From Calonectria ilicicola (lineage: Eukaryota; Ascomycota; Sordariomycetes; Hypocreales; Nectriaceae): DNA of 64,000 nucleotides. The DNA lies in contig CP085825.1 of the NCBI GenBank assembly GCA_020809705.1, positions 2,046,001 to 2,110,000 on the forward strand, in the 5' to 3' direction. A program made the position numbers and the translations under genes. How positions within the stretch are numbered: position 1 is the stretch's first letter; each line of letters opens with the position of its first letter. This document shows, piece after piece, positions 43,831 to 56,415 of this stretch. Under the pieces are notes generated by a model. That model saw only the letters and a list, made by a program, of their open reading frames with translations, had not been told where the DNA came from and ran no database searches.

Positions 43831-45009
43831 TTACAAAACAGTGATTCTCAAGGCGAAATGATAATAACATCCAGCGACTAACTTAGTTGATAGGGGGTGG
43901 AGGTGACTGTTGCTCCACCCCGCTTGACACTCTCAAGTCATGCTAGGTGCGAGACTTGCTCAATTTCTCATCATTACCCAGATAGAAAAAAATGAAAGCG
44001 AATATAGATAACAAACTCAATGACTCAATTAATGTTACAATTTCAAAGTATGGCGACAAAAGAGAGCGATACATGCAACATGTGACTTGTTTCCGTTCAT
44101 TAAGTTATTTGCCAGAGGAAAAATATTTTGTGTGCAGGTGCACAATAGGAACAAGGGGAACAAATGAGAGGAAATATGCTTCGATTATTTTCAGACGATC
44201 AAGACGAAGAAAACTATTGAGACAATTTGATGATTTTGGGCTTATCTGCAGCTGGTGAACTCGGATGCAACGGACCTCGGTACAGGGTAGGATTGTCAGC
44301 AAAGTATGAATATGATCCGAATTGAACCTTCGTCGGAGGCAATGAAATACCAATTTTATGGTAGCATCTAGAGGATACAGTTTCATGTTCTCTTTTGCAA
44401 GGGGTAATTTTTTCGGAGCTCTTGTATCGAATAGAAGCTTGGCGCACTCATTGAGAGTAGAAAAATAAATGAAGGAACAAGAAACGAAACCTGTACGTAA
44501 TTCATCTGAGGGTATTCTTCACGGAATGATGTACCAATGGTGTATGAACTCATCAATTGCATGCGCCTCGTACAAATTAACTGAATGCTTATTGGCTGCG
44601 TAAGCCCAATCTCTGGCTAAATACGGGGAGATCACCTGTCAGACTGGCGGGAGACACCCAAGAAGTTCTCGGCCGGGTGGGCTATTTTCAGGGGCAGCAC
44701 ATGTCTAGCCCCTAAAATGCTCACCAACAGCCCCTCACCTCCACCCCCAGGGGTCCATCCCTCCCCAAAGCGGTACGGGGACCCAATTTCTCCGGGGCGG
44801 TCTCAACACCACAGCTCCGTGCCCGTACACCACCCACGCAAGGCCACGACATCACCTTTCCCCTCTTTCACCACAGCTTCATTTCGTCCACGATTTTCAC
44901 ACTGCTGGCTCTGGGTACAACAGCCTCCGCGGCTTTCTCGCGAATACACCTAGTTTGGTCCACAACACCATGAGCTGAGGTCCCGCTCGCTTGACCCCAA
45001 TTCGCAACC
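43831..45009. other. Intergenic region, boundary of accessory and core parts
   Basis: About 1.2 kb. AT-rich on the left, then a C/T-rich leader (44700-45000) typical of highly expressed fungal genes. No gene found. Confidence 0.4.
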
Positions 45010-47040
45010 ATGGGTCTCCTTTCTTTCGTTCGAGATGTCTACGACCACGACACCCTAGACACCCGCTTCACCAACGCCTCATCCGTTCCCTACCAAACCG
45101 TAATCGATGCGCGAGACGATCCCGACCTAAAAAAAGAGACGCTCGACAAGGCGCGAGCCCGAGCACAACCGTCCAAATGGAAAACCCCCGAATTTTACTT
45201 CTACTACTGCGTCTTTCTCGTTGCCGTCCCCTACATGTTTTGGGTCGCATATGAAGTCTCGAGCCGTATGTTGTCATGTTCTGTTGTATTTCCTGGACGC
45301 ATAGCCTGACCCAAAATTAGCAAGCGATCCACGATGGAATAAGATCTATAGATACCTAGCTCCCGGTTGGATCCCCGGCCGCATGATTGACGTTTCCGAC
45401 CATCAATACGCCGTATTCCGAAGAAACCTTCCCTACATGAGTGCACTTCTCATATTTCACCCACTTCTGAGAAAGCTGTGGAACGGCCTTTACCCTACCA
45501 AGGGTAGAGTGGTCAGTGGCCAAGCCCGTCTGGACCAACGTGCATCCTTCGATTTTGTCTTCGCATTCTTGTTCTTGGCCATCCTGCACGGAATTTCTGC
45601 GCTCAAAGTTTTTGCTATCCTGTGGACGAATTACCAGGTAGCAACCACTCTCCCTAGAAAATATGTTCCGGTAGCAACATGGGTGTTCAACGTCTCAACA
45701 TTGTTCGCAAACGAGATATTCAATGGATACCATTTTAGAAGCATAGCGAGCCTCATTTCTCCCCAAGTTATGGACATAGTTGGGAATGAGCAACGCCTCG
45801 TCGATTCGGAATTGATGAGGTTCGGTGACTGGCTGGATAGCTTCCGTGGGCTTCTGGTACGATGGGAAGTTCTTTTCAACATTACCATCCTGCGACTCAT
45901 TAGTTTCAACATGGATTATTACTGGAGCCTTGATCGAGGCAGCTCTAACGCCCTAGAGGTAAGTATCGGTGGGAACTAGTTCAATCCGACCAATTGCTAA
46001 TATGTCAAAGAAGAAACAACTGGACCCCGCAAACCTTTCTGAACGAGACCGTGTTACTATTCCGGCGAATATCAGAGATTTCTCCTTTCGCAACTACATT
46101 GGTTATGCCATTTATGCTCCGCTGTACCTGGCTGGCCCTATTCTCACATTTAACGACTATATTTCGCAGCAGAAATACCGTGCAGCCAGCATTGAAACAT
46201 CACGTACTATTCGATACGGCATTCGTTTCCTCCTCGTACTCCTCGCAAAAGAGGTGATTCTGCATTACGATTATGTTGGTGCAATCGGCAGGGCAAACCC
46301 TGACTGGAGCTCCTATACTGCAGCTCAGCTCAGTCTTTTATCCTTTTTTAACCTCCACCTCATCTGGTTGAAACTTCTGCTTCCCTGGAGGCTCTTCCGG
46401 CTTTGGTCGCTCGTTGACGGCATTGACCCGCCCGAGAACATGGTTCGTTGTGTTAGCAACAATTATAGCACTCAGTTGTTTTGGCGCGCTTGGCACCGCT
46501 CGTACAACCGATGGATCATCAGGTACATCTACGTGCCACTTGGAGGCTCATCATTCCGCAATTGGAAGGCCATGGTGAAGTCTATCGTGACATACTTGAT
46601 GGTCTTCACCTTCGTGGCCCTTTGGCATGACATCAAGCTGCGGCTCCTTATCTGGGGTTGGTTAATTGTGCTATTCATGATTCCCGAGTGGACTGCAGCG
46701 TACCTATTTCCTAAGCGAAAGTGGGAAAGTCAGCCGACGGCATATCGTATGCTGTGCTGCGTGGGAAGCGTTGCAAACGTATTGATGATGATCTCTGCCA
46801 ACCTGGTTGGCTTTGCTGTTGGATTGGATGGCTTGCAGTCCATTGTGCATAGCATTCTGCATGACTGGTCTGGTATGTTTTATCATTGCTCTATTTTCTA
46901 TGCTAAAACGAGAATTGCTAACAAAATACCCAGGTGTAATTTTTCTTCTTTCCGCCTGCGGATGCCTTTTTGTTGGCGTCCAGGTCATGTTTGAGATTCG
47001 CGAGTCTGAACGCCGTCGGGGAGTTTTGCTCAAATGTTAA
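45010..47040 (+). CDS. GUP1: MBOAT O-acyltransferase, Gup1-like (GPI-anchor remodelling), 620 aa
   Basis: Four exons: 45010-45265, 45321-45958, 46011-46872, 46934-47040. Multi-spanning ER membrane protein. The MBOAT catalytic His is in FVALWHDIKLRLLIWGW, and the conserved Asn/Trp region FWRAWHRSYNRWIIRYIYVP precedes it. The N-terminus (RDVYDHDTLDTRF and PSDPRWNKIYRYL) is characteristic of fungal Gup1/Gup2. In yeast Gup1 adds a long C26 acyl chain to lyso-GPI anchors during their remodelling, affecting lipid rafts and cell wall. The acceptor of intron 2 could also lie three bases later, with one Lys fewer. Identity as a Gup1-family protein is firm. Confidence 0.92.
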
Positions 47041-47473
47041 ACCAATGTACTACCATGATGGGGTTTGATGCTTGTTTCTGTGCGAGTGGAACAGTGTAAT
47101 TGTACTTGTATGACAAGATGGGAGATGTGTAATTATTCATCAATGAGTAGAATGCCAAATCATGCCAACCACTAAGAAGGACTTGCCGGGGTAGTTTCGT
47201 GAGCATGTTACAGTGTTGTTTCAAAAGATCTCCACCTTGATCATGCTGCAAAAGTACACTGATAGAATAATTCATACAGACCATTATCAATTATATAGAC
47301 TATTGCTCTGGGGTATTCTAACGACATTATGCTATGTACGCATGTAATTGCTAACTTGATATATAACTGAACGTGGGTATCACCAACCCAACAACGCCAC
47401 CCTATATAATATACGACCAGAAATATAAGTTATCAAATACACTGATGGATCTAAAAGAGTGTCAAGGTGGCAA
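47041..47473. other. Convergent 3' intergenic region
   Basis: About 430 AT-rich bases between the 3' ends of the Gup1-like and AIG1-like genes. Nothing else seen. Confidence 0.35.
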
Positions 47474-48411
47474 TTAGTATGCACGATCAGGCGTCTCAGA
47501 GACTGGTCCTGCGGCGTACTTGTTCTCAAAGCTGTTCATCTCTGTGTCATGTTGGGTGGGTCGCCCTGCAAATTTGCCCTCCTTGTGAAGCTTGGTCTCA
47601 GTCACCCACTTGCGGAGCCAGATAATGCACCAGACGAGACAGAAGATGATGACAATTCCCACGGCGATTCCGATAATGTAGGCTGCGACAATGCCACGGC
47701 CACCAACCTTGCGGTAGTTGAGGAAGTTGTAGACGTAGAAGCCCTCAGTCTCGACAGTAATGTAGGCTAGCGCGAGGTACAGCGCGAGAATGAAGATGAG
47801 GAATGGAATGTGAACCCACAGGGGCGGATTCGTGCGCGGGACGAAGACTTCAAACAGGGCGAACAAGCTGTTCAGGCCATGCTGGCTGACGTTGGAGAAG
47901 GCGGTAAACTCGACAGAGAACCACGGTCCCTTGTACAGGACACCCCAGTAGACAATGGTGACAAGGAACGGGTATGTGACGATGCTGGAATAGAAGAGCG
48001 AGTAGAGGGCCTGGAGCGGGCGCGGGAAGCTGTCGAGAAGAGGGCGACCGGTGCGGGCGTAGGTGAAGGTGTGGATGGTTGCGACGAGGAAGTAGAACTG
48101 CAGACCCCAAAAGGTGAGGTAGGTGAAGTAGGAGAAGGACTGGCGAACAGTGAGGCAGCCTCCGAGCGAATCGTGAGTGCAGGTCCAGCCGATGATGAAA
48201 AAGCGTGTGACCCAAGTGAAGAGACACTATTCGCGACGGGAAAAAAAAAATCCCGTTAGCATACGCAATTGTTGGGTTTGTCAACGAAGCAACTTACGAT
48301 AAGGGCGCGCACGCCAAACAGGGCCCAGGGACTCAGCAACCACGACGTCTCAAAGCGATTGGACGTGTCCCAGAGGTCGGTGCCAAACTTGAAAGGGTTC
48401 TTGGGGGCCAT
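47474..48411 (-). CDS. FAR-17a/AIG1-like membrane protein, 288 aa
   Basis: Two exons, 48298-48411 and 47474-48226. Six hydrophobic segments; sequence blocks such as SYFTYLTFWGLQFYFLVATI, YSLFYSSIVTYPFLVTIVYW and FSNVSQHGLNSLFALFEVF match the fungal branch of the FAR-17a/AIG1 family. Animal members (AIG1, ADTRP) are membrane threonine hydrolases acting on fatty acid esters of hydroxy fatty acids; the His in QHGLN probably corresponds to their conserved His. Function in fungi is not established. The tail after the last segment is hydrophilic. Only one intron, containing an A10 run on the plus strand. Confidence 0.8.
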
Positions 48412-49099
48412 TGTCGCGAGAGGATTTCGGTGAAGCGCCCCGAGAAGCCGTTCTGTCGAAGTTGCGGGCGGGCGACGGGGTGGTGAGGAGCGGCCGTGGT
48501 GGTGGTGGTGGTCAGAGGAGAGGAAAGCCTGCGCATGAGGCCGATGGAGAAGTGGACTCCGTGTTGCGTCGCACCGCAGCGTATTGCGGCAATGAGGTGC
48601 CGTGAGCGACCCGCACGACGGTCTAGCGGGCTGTGCTGGGCTCGGGGGGGTGCGTGGCTTGCCCGGCCGGACGCCCAACGGCTTGCGAGGCGCCCTTCAG
48701 CTGATTGCAAGTCCGTGGTGAGCAAGACGCCGACGACGTGGGAAATGCATGGCTGCCCGCATGGCAGTTTGTGAGGTTTGCGCGCGCCCAAAGGGCCTAG
48801 AATCTGCCGGCGCAATGCGCATGCGCGCGTGGGGGGTGTGGTGCGGGTGCAGATCTTCCTTCTGGAGCCTGGCCATTTGGGAGTGGGAGTGGGTGGGACT
48901 CTAACTACAGTACAGACAGCTGGAAGCGGGCGTGACAGCTCATTGTGCATCATCCGCCCGCTCGCCTGGCTAATAATTAATCATCTGTCATTATAGACGC
49001 CGATGACAAGCTTGCTGGACCGATGCTGTCGTTACATTGCACGGGGAACGCTCTTGGCATCATCGTCCCCGAGCTTGGAATGTCGTGGCGGCTGTTGCA

Positions 49100-49106
<7 letters not shown>

Positions 49107-49150
<44 letters not shown>
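49107..49150. repeat. (AC)22 dinucleotide microsatellite
   Basis: 44 bases of uninterrupted AC, preceded by an interrupted GCACATAC and followed by AACACACACG. Likely length-polymorphic. Confidence 0.95.
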
Positions 49151-49152
<2 letters not shown>

Positions 49153-51867
49153 CACACACGCACTCACTCGGTCACTATAGTTCTTGAAAGGCTAATTCTG
49201 GATGGCCACCCACTTGCAGATGTGATGGTACTCACACGACGAAAAAAGACCGATCTAAGACATTGTGGGCTGTTACGGCATGGCATCCGCGTTTATGTCG
49301 ACGCCGCCTGCTTGCGCGTCCCCTTTTTTCTTAACGGCTTCATCACCGCCGTCACCAACCGGTCGTTGCCAGGGTGGGTGCAATCCGGACTTGGGAAACA
49401 TGACGTTGAAGAGGGGTCATCTTTGCGTGTGTTGCTATCTTTGGATGCCATCTTTGGTTGCCTCAATGCTGCCCGAGCCTTGGTCTACCGCCAGATCCTA
49501 TCGCAACCCACCGAGCTGAGCTTTTGCTCACCGCAAGGTGACTGTCACTGAAGACAGTTGTCGAACCTGAAGCGCGCTCCATCCAGTCTTAAATGAGACG
49601 GGATTGGGCGGAGGGGAGCCAAGGAAGCTAAGTAGCTGTCCCCCAGGGACCACGCGACAAACTCCATCACTATGGAGACACTCGGATCAAGAGCTTGGGG
49701 AATCTTCTGTGCGCAACGGGCTTGCTTGGTGGTCACGGTCTTCGTGAACCGTGCCCATGACAGATTGGCCCGGCTATCCATGTTGGTGGGTTGTAACTTA
49801 TGTCTTCAGCTGTCACTCGATAGTCGCCCCAAAGTGGACAGGCCCCTTGCCGTCGGCGGCCGGCCTTGTCAAAAAAAGGGAACCGGGTTGTCATGGCATG
49901 CGCATCGCGAAAGGAGCTGTGAGATGATGCACGCCGTAGTGTGGCATGTGCAGATTGCCCTGTAGACAATTCGACATGGAGCAAATGAAAAAGCCTGATC
50001 CAACCATACAGAGTTTCGATCGCCTCCAAGCCCCCTTTCTCCTTTGACAGCGCCAAGTTCAGATGAGCTGCTCGATCCGCGTACCAAACGGGGTTTGCCT
50101 GGGCCAGGACCACCCTGGCTCCTGGGGTCATCTCAAGCTTGCCAACATTGGCTGACCGGGCTCTGGGGCCGTCATGGCCCGTCAGCAAGCCACCCCAGAC
50201 TAATATTCCCGTTATCGACAGTAACGGGATTGGCCCAGGGGTCGTTGTGCAAGATCAGTTTACAGGAAGACCCCTGAACTAAGAGAGATGATGATGATGG
50301 CTTTTGTGCGTTGACAGGTCCAAGCCCATGAAGAATAAAAATAAATAAAAAGAAAGATCAGAAAATACCACTTCCCTAATTACCGGCGTTGCATTGGTAA
50401 TGGGGCCTGAGAATCAGAGGCCAGCGCAGCGTCAGCACCCAAGGATGATTTGCCTTAAACGAGCCAGCCGAACGGGGCGGCTTTAATTCTATCCTGCAAT
50501 GCTCGGGAGCCAACCCGTTGCGCGATCGCCGCCGATCAAAGAGTCCAGACGGGACGGGTGGTGACCTTTTTTTCGACTGCTGCATGCTGCAATCTGCATG
50601 TCGGTCCATACAACACACCAACGCTCTGGACGGGTGAGCAGATGCACATGTGTGTGTGTGTGTACTACGAAGAGATTATTGCTTATTTTATTGATTTCTT
50701 TTTCGCCCAATCCAGATGCTAATGCAACCCACGGCAACCAAGAGTGGACAGTCCACCACCCACACCATCCATCCCACCGGCATGCATGCACCAAACACGC
50801 GCGCACAAGGCACACACCATAGAGTGCCTCGGCAGATCTCGATGTAAAAATGTTTCTCTTTGTTTATTGGCCTCGTGTTTTGTTTCTTTGCCTTCGCCGC
50901 CACGGCGCTGCGTTGATGATGCACAGCCGATGGTGGCCACTGCTCATTTGAGAAAAAACAAAACCAAAAAAAAAAAAAACTCGGATATGAAGAGGTGACT
51001 GGTTTCTAGTAATATCCATCCAATCTCGTCTGGTGCTTCTCATTTCTCTCAACGTCAAGCAAGAACAATGGCTCATTTCCAGTCATGGCGCCCCTGAGTA
51101 TGTAATCATGTAACGTAGTCATGAGGGAAAATTTGTCCCCCCCTTCGTTAGGGAAAAGGACAATAAACTCTAACCTTCATATCGCCCTCCCAGGCACATC
51201 CAGGCCGTTCGAGCTGTCTCCAGGCTGGGACCATATGCCTAATTTAGCAACCCGTCCAGCGGCTCCATCTTAGGACCCTACTGGAAATAGAGCCAGAGGA
51301 TCGCTCATCGTTGCCCTGGATGCCCCCCACCATTTGGGCAATTGATGAGCCGAGGGTGGTATTTGGAGCCTTACGTTTGTGCTATGTAGGATTTTAGCAT
51401 CGGTGGGTGGGCGGCATAGGGACTCCAGCGGCCCTAGTGGTAGTGGCCCCTGGTGGCTACCCGCTGGCGTGCAGTGGCTTGACCGGGCTGCAGGAGGCGA
51501 GTGGCTTTAGTGGGCGTCGGTGGAGGTACCGCCAGGGAAGAAGGGCAGTCTACGGCCACCAACGGCTAGTTTGCTGAGGGCGCCAAGTGCGCCGTTGGCT
51601 GGGGTTCGCTGCCGGCGTGGTTCAGGCTCAGGGGAGGACGCAGAAGGGTGACGGGAACGCAGCCACTGAGGGCGAGGGGCACACCGCTGGGAGCACGACT
51701 TGTCGCACGCGCCAGCTCGACGAGTTGATGGGCAATAGCGGCTAAGCGCGTGGGTGGGCGCACGTACGCAACTCAGACGAGTCCTTTGGTGGACTGGAGG
51801 GTTGGATGGATGGATGGAGGGTTGGAGGGGCGGAGACAAGCGCAAGGAACATGCCCTCCCTCCCTCC

Positions 51868-51916
51868 CTCTAGCACCCAACACTCAGCACCTAGCACCCA
51901 GCACCCAGCAGCAGTA
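51868..51916. repeat. Imperfect short tandem repeat AGCACCC
   Basis: Five or six variants of AGCACC(C)(A/T) in a row, followed by GCAGCAG. Non-coding, in the upstream region of the 840-aa gene. Confidence 0.6.
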
Positions 51917-52991
51917 CCACAGCACGCAGGCTCCACTGCGCACTCAGGGAGCCCACCCCAGCGGAAAGGGTCATGGCCATGGCCGACGACGAGGGTTGTG
52001 GCTAGGGTCGCAAGGGACGAAAAACAGCCCAAGGCAAGGTACGCCCCATTTGCATTCGTTGTCATGGATCCATCTGGGCCAGGTCCCGTTTCTAGTTCCA
52101 GTCCACGCCTCCCCCTCCTCATATTCACGTTCTTATTCATACTGGCCGCCATCTTTCTCTACCCGTCCCTGCGCTGGGCTTGTCTTGTTTTGTCTCGTCT
52201 TGCTTGGTGTCGTCTCGTCTTGCTTCCTCCTGCTCCAGCTAAATCCTCGCCCTATCCTCGCCCTCTCTCATATTCCAACCACCGTTGCATTCCAACGCTT
52301 CTGCTGTGCTCCCGGTTCTCGTCCTACCGCACTCTGCGCTCTGCTCTTTGCCCTCTTTCCCCCAAGCAGCTCCGCCAAGAGACGCCTCTACTGCAGCCGA
52401 TCTTCCTCTTGCCCTGCGGCTACCCCGGATTGTCGATAACCAACCGACTCTTTTCTTCGGGGCCTAATAAGGTCCCTGATCAGCTGATGATCCTCCCCTT
52501 TGCAGCCCACTGCTACCAATAAACCACAAACAGTTTGCAGCTCTCGAATCGACACACGTCGCCCGCCGATCTCTTCCCGCCGAGCCTCACACTCGCTTCT
52601 GGACCTTTGTTGCATACATCTGGTCAAGACCGCGCAAACGTTCCACGCCGATACCGCCATTGCTCCGGTCTCACTCGCCCACCCTCACGAATACTCTTGA
52701 AGTATTATGGCGTTCGTCTTCTGAACACTGGCTCGTGGTGGCTCTCGAGATGCGATAATAGCCCCATCCTTCATCCAGCAATCTATAATCACTTGTGCTC
52801 CTTTTGGTACAATTTGCTACGACAACCCACGCAGACACCCTTTGCGATCGGTTCCTAGCTACACAACCGCATAAACCCAGCGCCTCTCCCGCGTTCTTGT
52901 CACGCCTCTCGACCCGTTCGCCCAACGACAGCGCGGCTCCCCGCAGCCTCAAGTCTCACCAATCCATTCAGCTCACATTCACTCCGCCACC

Positions 52992-55562
52992 ATGTTGCCT
53001 GCCATCCGACCCATGTCAAAGCTGTCCCTTTCGGGGGTTAACACGGCCACTGTTCCACCTAGCACTCTTGCTCCTCTGACCTTCGACAAGCCGAGCGATC
53101 TGCGGATCGTCCTTGTTCCCACCGCCGAAGAGGGAACTCCCACCTCATCAGAACATCCATACCCGGAGCTGGAGAGAGATGGAGCGGACCTTTCTGAGAT
53201 GCACATCCCCACCGACCAAAGCATCCCAAACCACCCAGTTCCATCCATGCAGGAGGCCTTTTCAGAATCTCTACTTGAAGCAACCGATTCGGGTGGATCA
53301 GGGAAACCAAAGCTAAGAGATTTGGATGCAAAGGCTCGAAGAGAAAAACTCATTGAACAAGAAGCCGAGGATGATCCTTTCGATGCCCCTTGGCGCTATC
53401 GACCTGGCCAGGAGCAGCATGAGGTATACAAATTGATATCTCAAATCACATTTGGCGTCTATCTCCTCTTGAATAACTTGGCCGCCGATAACTCTCAAGT
53501 CGTAGCTATTCTCCAGGGTCACATTGACGAGGTGGATGAGTTTCTGGAGGTCATGCTGGAAGATTTTGCCCAGGCCAACCAGGATCTTACTGAACGCATC
53601 TCTCATCTTCAACTACCCATGGGCAACAGGCAAGCCTTTGAGGGCATGCTCGAAGATCGTAACTTTCGCGCACAAATTTTGGCCGGAAATGAGAAGATCG
53701 ATCACATCTTGGCTCGAACCAATGCTGCCATGAAGCAATGGGACGACGATATTGATGCAGGCCTCCGATCAAGCGAGGCATTCATGGAGTGGTTGAACGA
53801 GCAGAAGGACATAGAATACCCAGAGTCCAGCCTGGATCTCAACAAGATATACCAAGCCATGAAAGGCAACGCCGATGGCTGGCTTAATGCCTTCGATGAT
53901 CTCAACAATCAAGCTCAAGATTTGAATGGGCTTATTATCAAGTTGATGACCATTATCGCTGAAATGGAGAAGACTGCGGGTGAAATCAGCCGAAAAACTT
54001 GGGTTTGTGCTTTGAATTCGGTCCAGGTGATGTAAACTAACAATTCATAGGCAAATATCCCCCCCTTCTCTCTCCCTGTGCGTCCTGAACAGTCCGACGA
54101 ACCTGTCCCAGACGATTCATCCCAATCAACAACACGCCCTGATTTCGCATCTACCCGAAGTGCGAGTATTCGCAGTGGAGAGACTGGCATCGCATTCAAA
54201 CCCCGGAGTCTTCTCGACCCTGAGGTTGACACACTCAGTGATTTTCCCCTTCCTGGCTCTACCCCACTGCTTCCACCAGGGCGCATAAGTGCCAGACCCG
54301 CGCCTCCACCGGCTGCGCTTGCGGTCGAACTGCCCGCTGATCTTCCTACTTTGTCGCCTACTGTGTATGATGGAAAACCCAAAAAGGTCGTGGAGGAACC
54401 AAGGGCCCCTACGCCAAAGTTCGAGGCACCAAGAGCCGAAACTCCAAGAGCCGAAACTCCACGGGCCGAAACTCCACGAGCAGAATCTCCCATAGCGGAA
54501 ACTCCAGATGTGGAACTCTCAACACTGGAATTCCCGGAGCCTCCTCAGCAACAGGAGGATACCATTCGAGAATCCGTCGTCCTGAATGATGGACCCTTGT
54601 ACATCCTGCAGCCACGTACCTATATCCCTCAACCTCCCGAGCCTCTTCCTTCGCCTATGGTTCATAACAACTCGCCACCACAGCCCAAACCTCAGTCTAA
54701 TCCTCAATTACGGCCCCCTTCAAGACCCGAGACGAGGTCATCATCAAGGCCACAATCTAGATCCCAAAACCAGGCGCAGCAATCACGGCCGCAATCCAGA
54801 TCGCAGAACCAAGCGCAGTCCCCAAGAGCTCCATCCAGAGGACAGGGCCAACCACAGTCCCCTCCCCGATCGAGCCAAACCCAAAGCCAGGTATTTTTGG
54901 AGAAAAGGACATCACTGCGACAGCGGGTGTCCCAGAAAACCACACCTCCTGAATCGATCCAGATCCCGCCTAGAAATGCGGCTGAAGCCATGCTGGCGCG
55001 GCCATCAACCGGCAATCCCCCGGTGCAAACACGCCTAACCTTAGACCCTGATACCTATGTCTCTGACCTGGAAGTCGCTCATCATCACCGTTTGCCCCGA
55101 GCCAACTCTCACGCCGACTTTTCCATGCAAGTGCAGCCCCACATCTTGTCATCGCCTCATTCAGAGCAACAACAATACTATCACCCAGTCCGTGCATCAC
55201 CGCACTCTCCTCTCCAGCAACGGCCTCATACTGCTGACGCACACCCCGACCAGTTCCGCCCATCTGGCTACTTCCCTGGTCACGTCCGCCAACAGCCTTC
55301 TCGAATGGGCGGCATGAGCACTCTGAGCAGTGTCACTACCGCCACCTATGACGACGCAGCGACAATGACATCCAGGGGCACATCTGCTGCTGGGGGTAGA
55401 CGAGTCAAAAAGAAGAAGAGCGCTTTTGGCTGGTTGAAGAAGGCATTTAGCTTGGACGAAGAGGAGAGAGCCGAATTCCAGGCCAGAAAAGCTATGCAGT
55501 ACCAAGGACAATATTTCGACGAATCTAGCCCTAAGTTCCTGGATGGAAAGCGGCTGAGATGA
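52992..55562 (+). CDS. Conserved-looking fungal protein of unknown function, 840 aa
   Basis: Two exons, 52992-54002 and 54051-55562 (48-nt intron). I do not recognise the family. Residues 130-335 form a well-structured acidic helical region (YKLISQITFGVYLLLNN, GHIDEVDEFLEVMLEDFAQA, KIDHILARTNAAMKQWDDDI) with coiled-coil character. The second exon is Pro/Ser/Gln-rich and disordered, with a five-residue repeat (RAETP-like, about residues 460-485) and a duplicated SRPQSRSQNQAQ block. The C-terminus is basic and compact (KKKKSAFGWLKKAFSLDEEE). This suggests a scaffold-type protein with a structured head, a flexible linker and a membrane- or partner-binding tail; that is inference. The long leader suggests translational regulation. 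Confidence 0.8.
54430..54489 (+). repeat. 15-nt coding repeat (RAETP)
   Basis: Four tandem copies of a 15-nt unit encoding RAETP or RAESP, followed by a diverged IAETP. In frame, so copy-number change would not break the protein. Confidence 0.85.
54745..54823 (+). repeat. Duplicated coding segment SRPQSRSQNQAQ
   Basis: Two 36-39-nt near-identical copies in tandem in the disordered linker of the 840-aa protein, the second starting near 54784. Confidence 0.75.
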
Positions 55563-56415
55563 GCGGGCTAACGCCTTTGGTATGCGTCCCAAACACCACC
55601 GCTAAGGCGCGGATTTATTTCCTTGCCATCTGCAGTCTTTTCTCGCAATCAAGCCGTCATTGTTATTTATACCCGGCGACCTTCATTTGATTTGGAGCAT
55701 CAACGACTATATCTATATCTCACATCATTCTTGATGATCGATACCCTGACATTTTGCAACTATATCGTAAACATAATTCGCCTGCAACCGAAGTTGGGGC
55801 CTACATTCCTTTTACGGAACGTTATATATTTACTGCCGGTGCACCTCTCGGTTACCACTATATATACTTGCATATTAACATGCATACTCACGAACAATCT
55901 CATTTCATTTATCAAGCATCTTCCTTAGGCTGGGCTACATGTACAATGGCGTTATTTTGTTTTGGGTAGTTGGGATCACAGTGTCTGCAACAAACGTCCC
56001 CATCGGCAAACCATGTCTCAAGGATATGACGTGGAAAATAGTTGTTGTCTGGCTTAGTATTAGGATGTGGAGGTGGGGGGAGTGTACATAAGACCAAGAT
56101 TAGCAACCAATAAATGTTACGAAGATATGCAGTTACACAAAGCTAGTCCATGCAAGTTCTAGTATTATTATGCTTGACACGTTGAAGAATGCAGCCGCTT
56201 GCCGGATCATTATTAGGTGAACCTGGTTTATTACATGAGGTGAGCGAGCAGACTGGGTGGGCAAATATCTATTTCTGCTCGTCTGTCTATACCACCCGAG
56301 GGTGGCTGCTGTGTCTCTAAGGCACGGGCGTGGCCTAGTGCCACTGTGACTACTCTCCATCCTGCCAACAAGCCAATTTCTATATGCCAAATATTCGTTT
56401 CCAAAGGACAAACCT
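55563..56415. other. Convergent 3' intergenic region
   Basis: About 850 AT-rich bases between the 840-aa gene and the F-box gene. No gene found. Confidence 0.35.

Larger units (their letters stand above)
48412..52991. other. 4.6 kb gene-free region with microsatellites and a probable long leader
   Basis: Upstream of the AIG1-like gene on the left and of the 840-aa protein on the right. It contains an (AC)22 tract, a shorter TG run near 50648-50663, a GGAT-type run near 51806 and an AGCACCC repeat (51871-51910). From about 52050 the plus strand is strongly C/T-rich with many short upstream ORFs, as in long leaders of regulatory fungal genes. Two overlapping open frames (51750-52439 and 51806-52522) are low-complexity and unconvincing. 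Confidence 0.5.

Noticed and set aside
47810..48259. 149-codon plus-strand frame
   Set aside because: Antisense shadow of the AIG1-like gene; strongly Glu/Val-biased as expected from reverse-complemented membrane-protein codons.
49087..49160. CRISPR-like periodic repeat
   Set aside because: It is a pure AC dinucleotide microsatellite in a eukaryotic genome, with no spacers.
51750..52522. Two overlapping plus-strand frames of 229 and 238 codons
   Set aside because: Both are Pro/Ser/Leu-rich translations of a C/T-rich leader in different frames, with no motif and no splice-consistent extension; more likely 5' leader of the gene at 52992.
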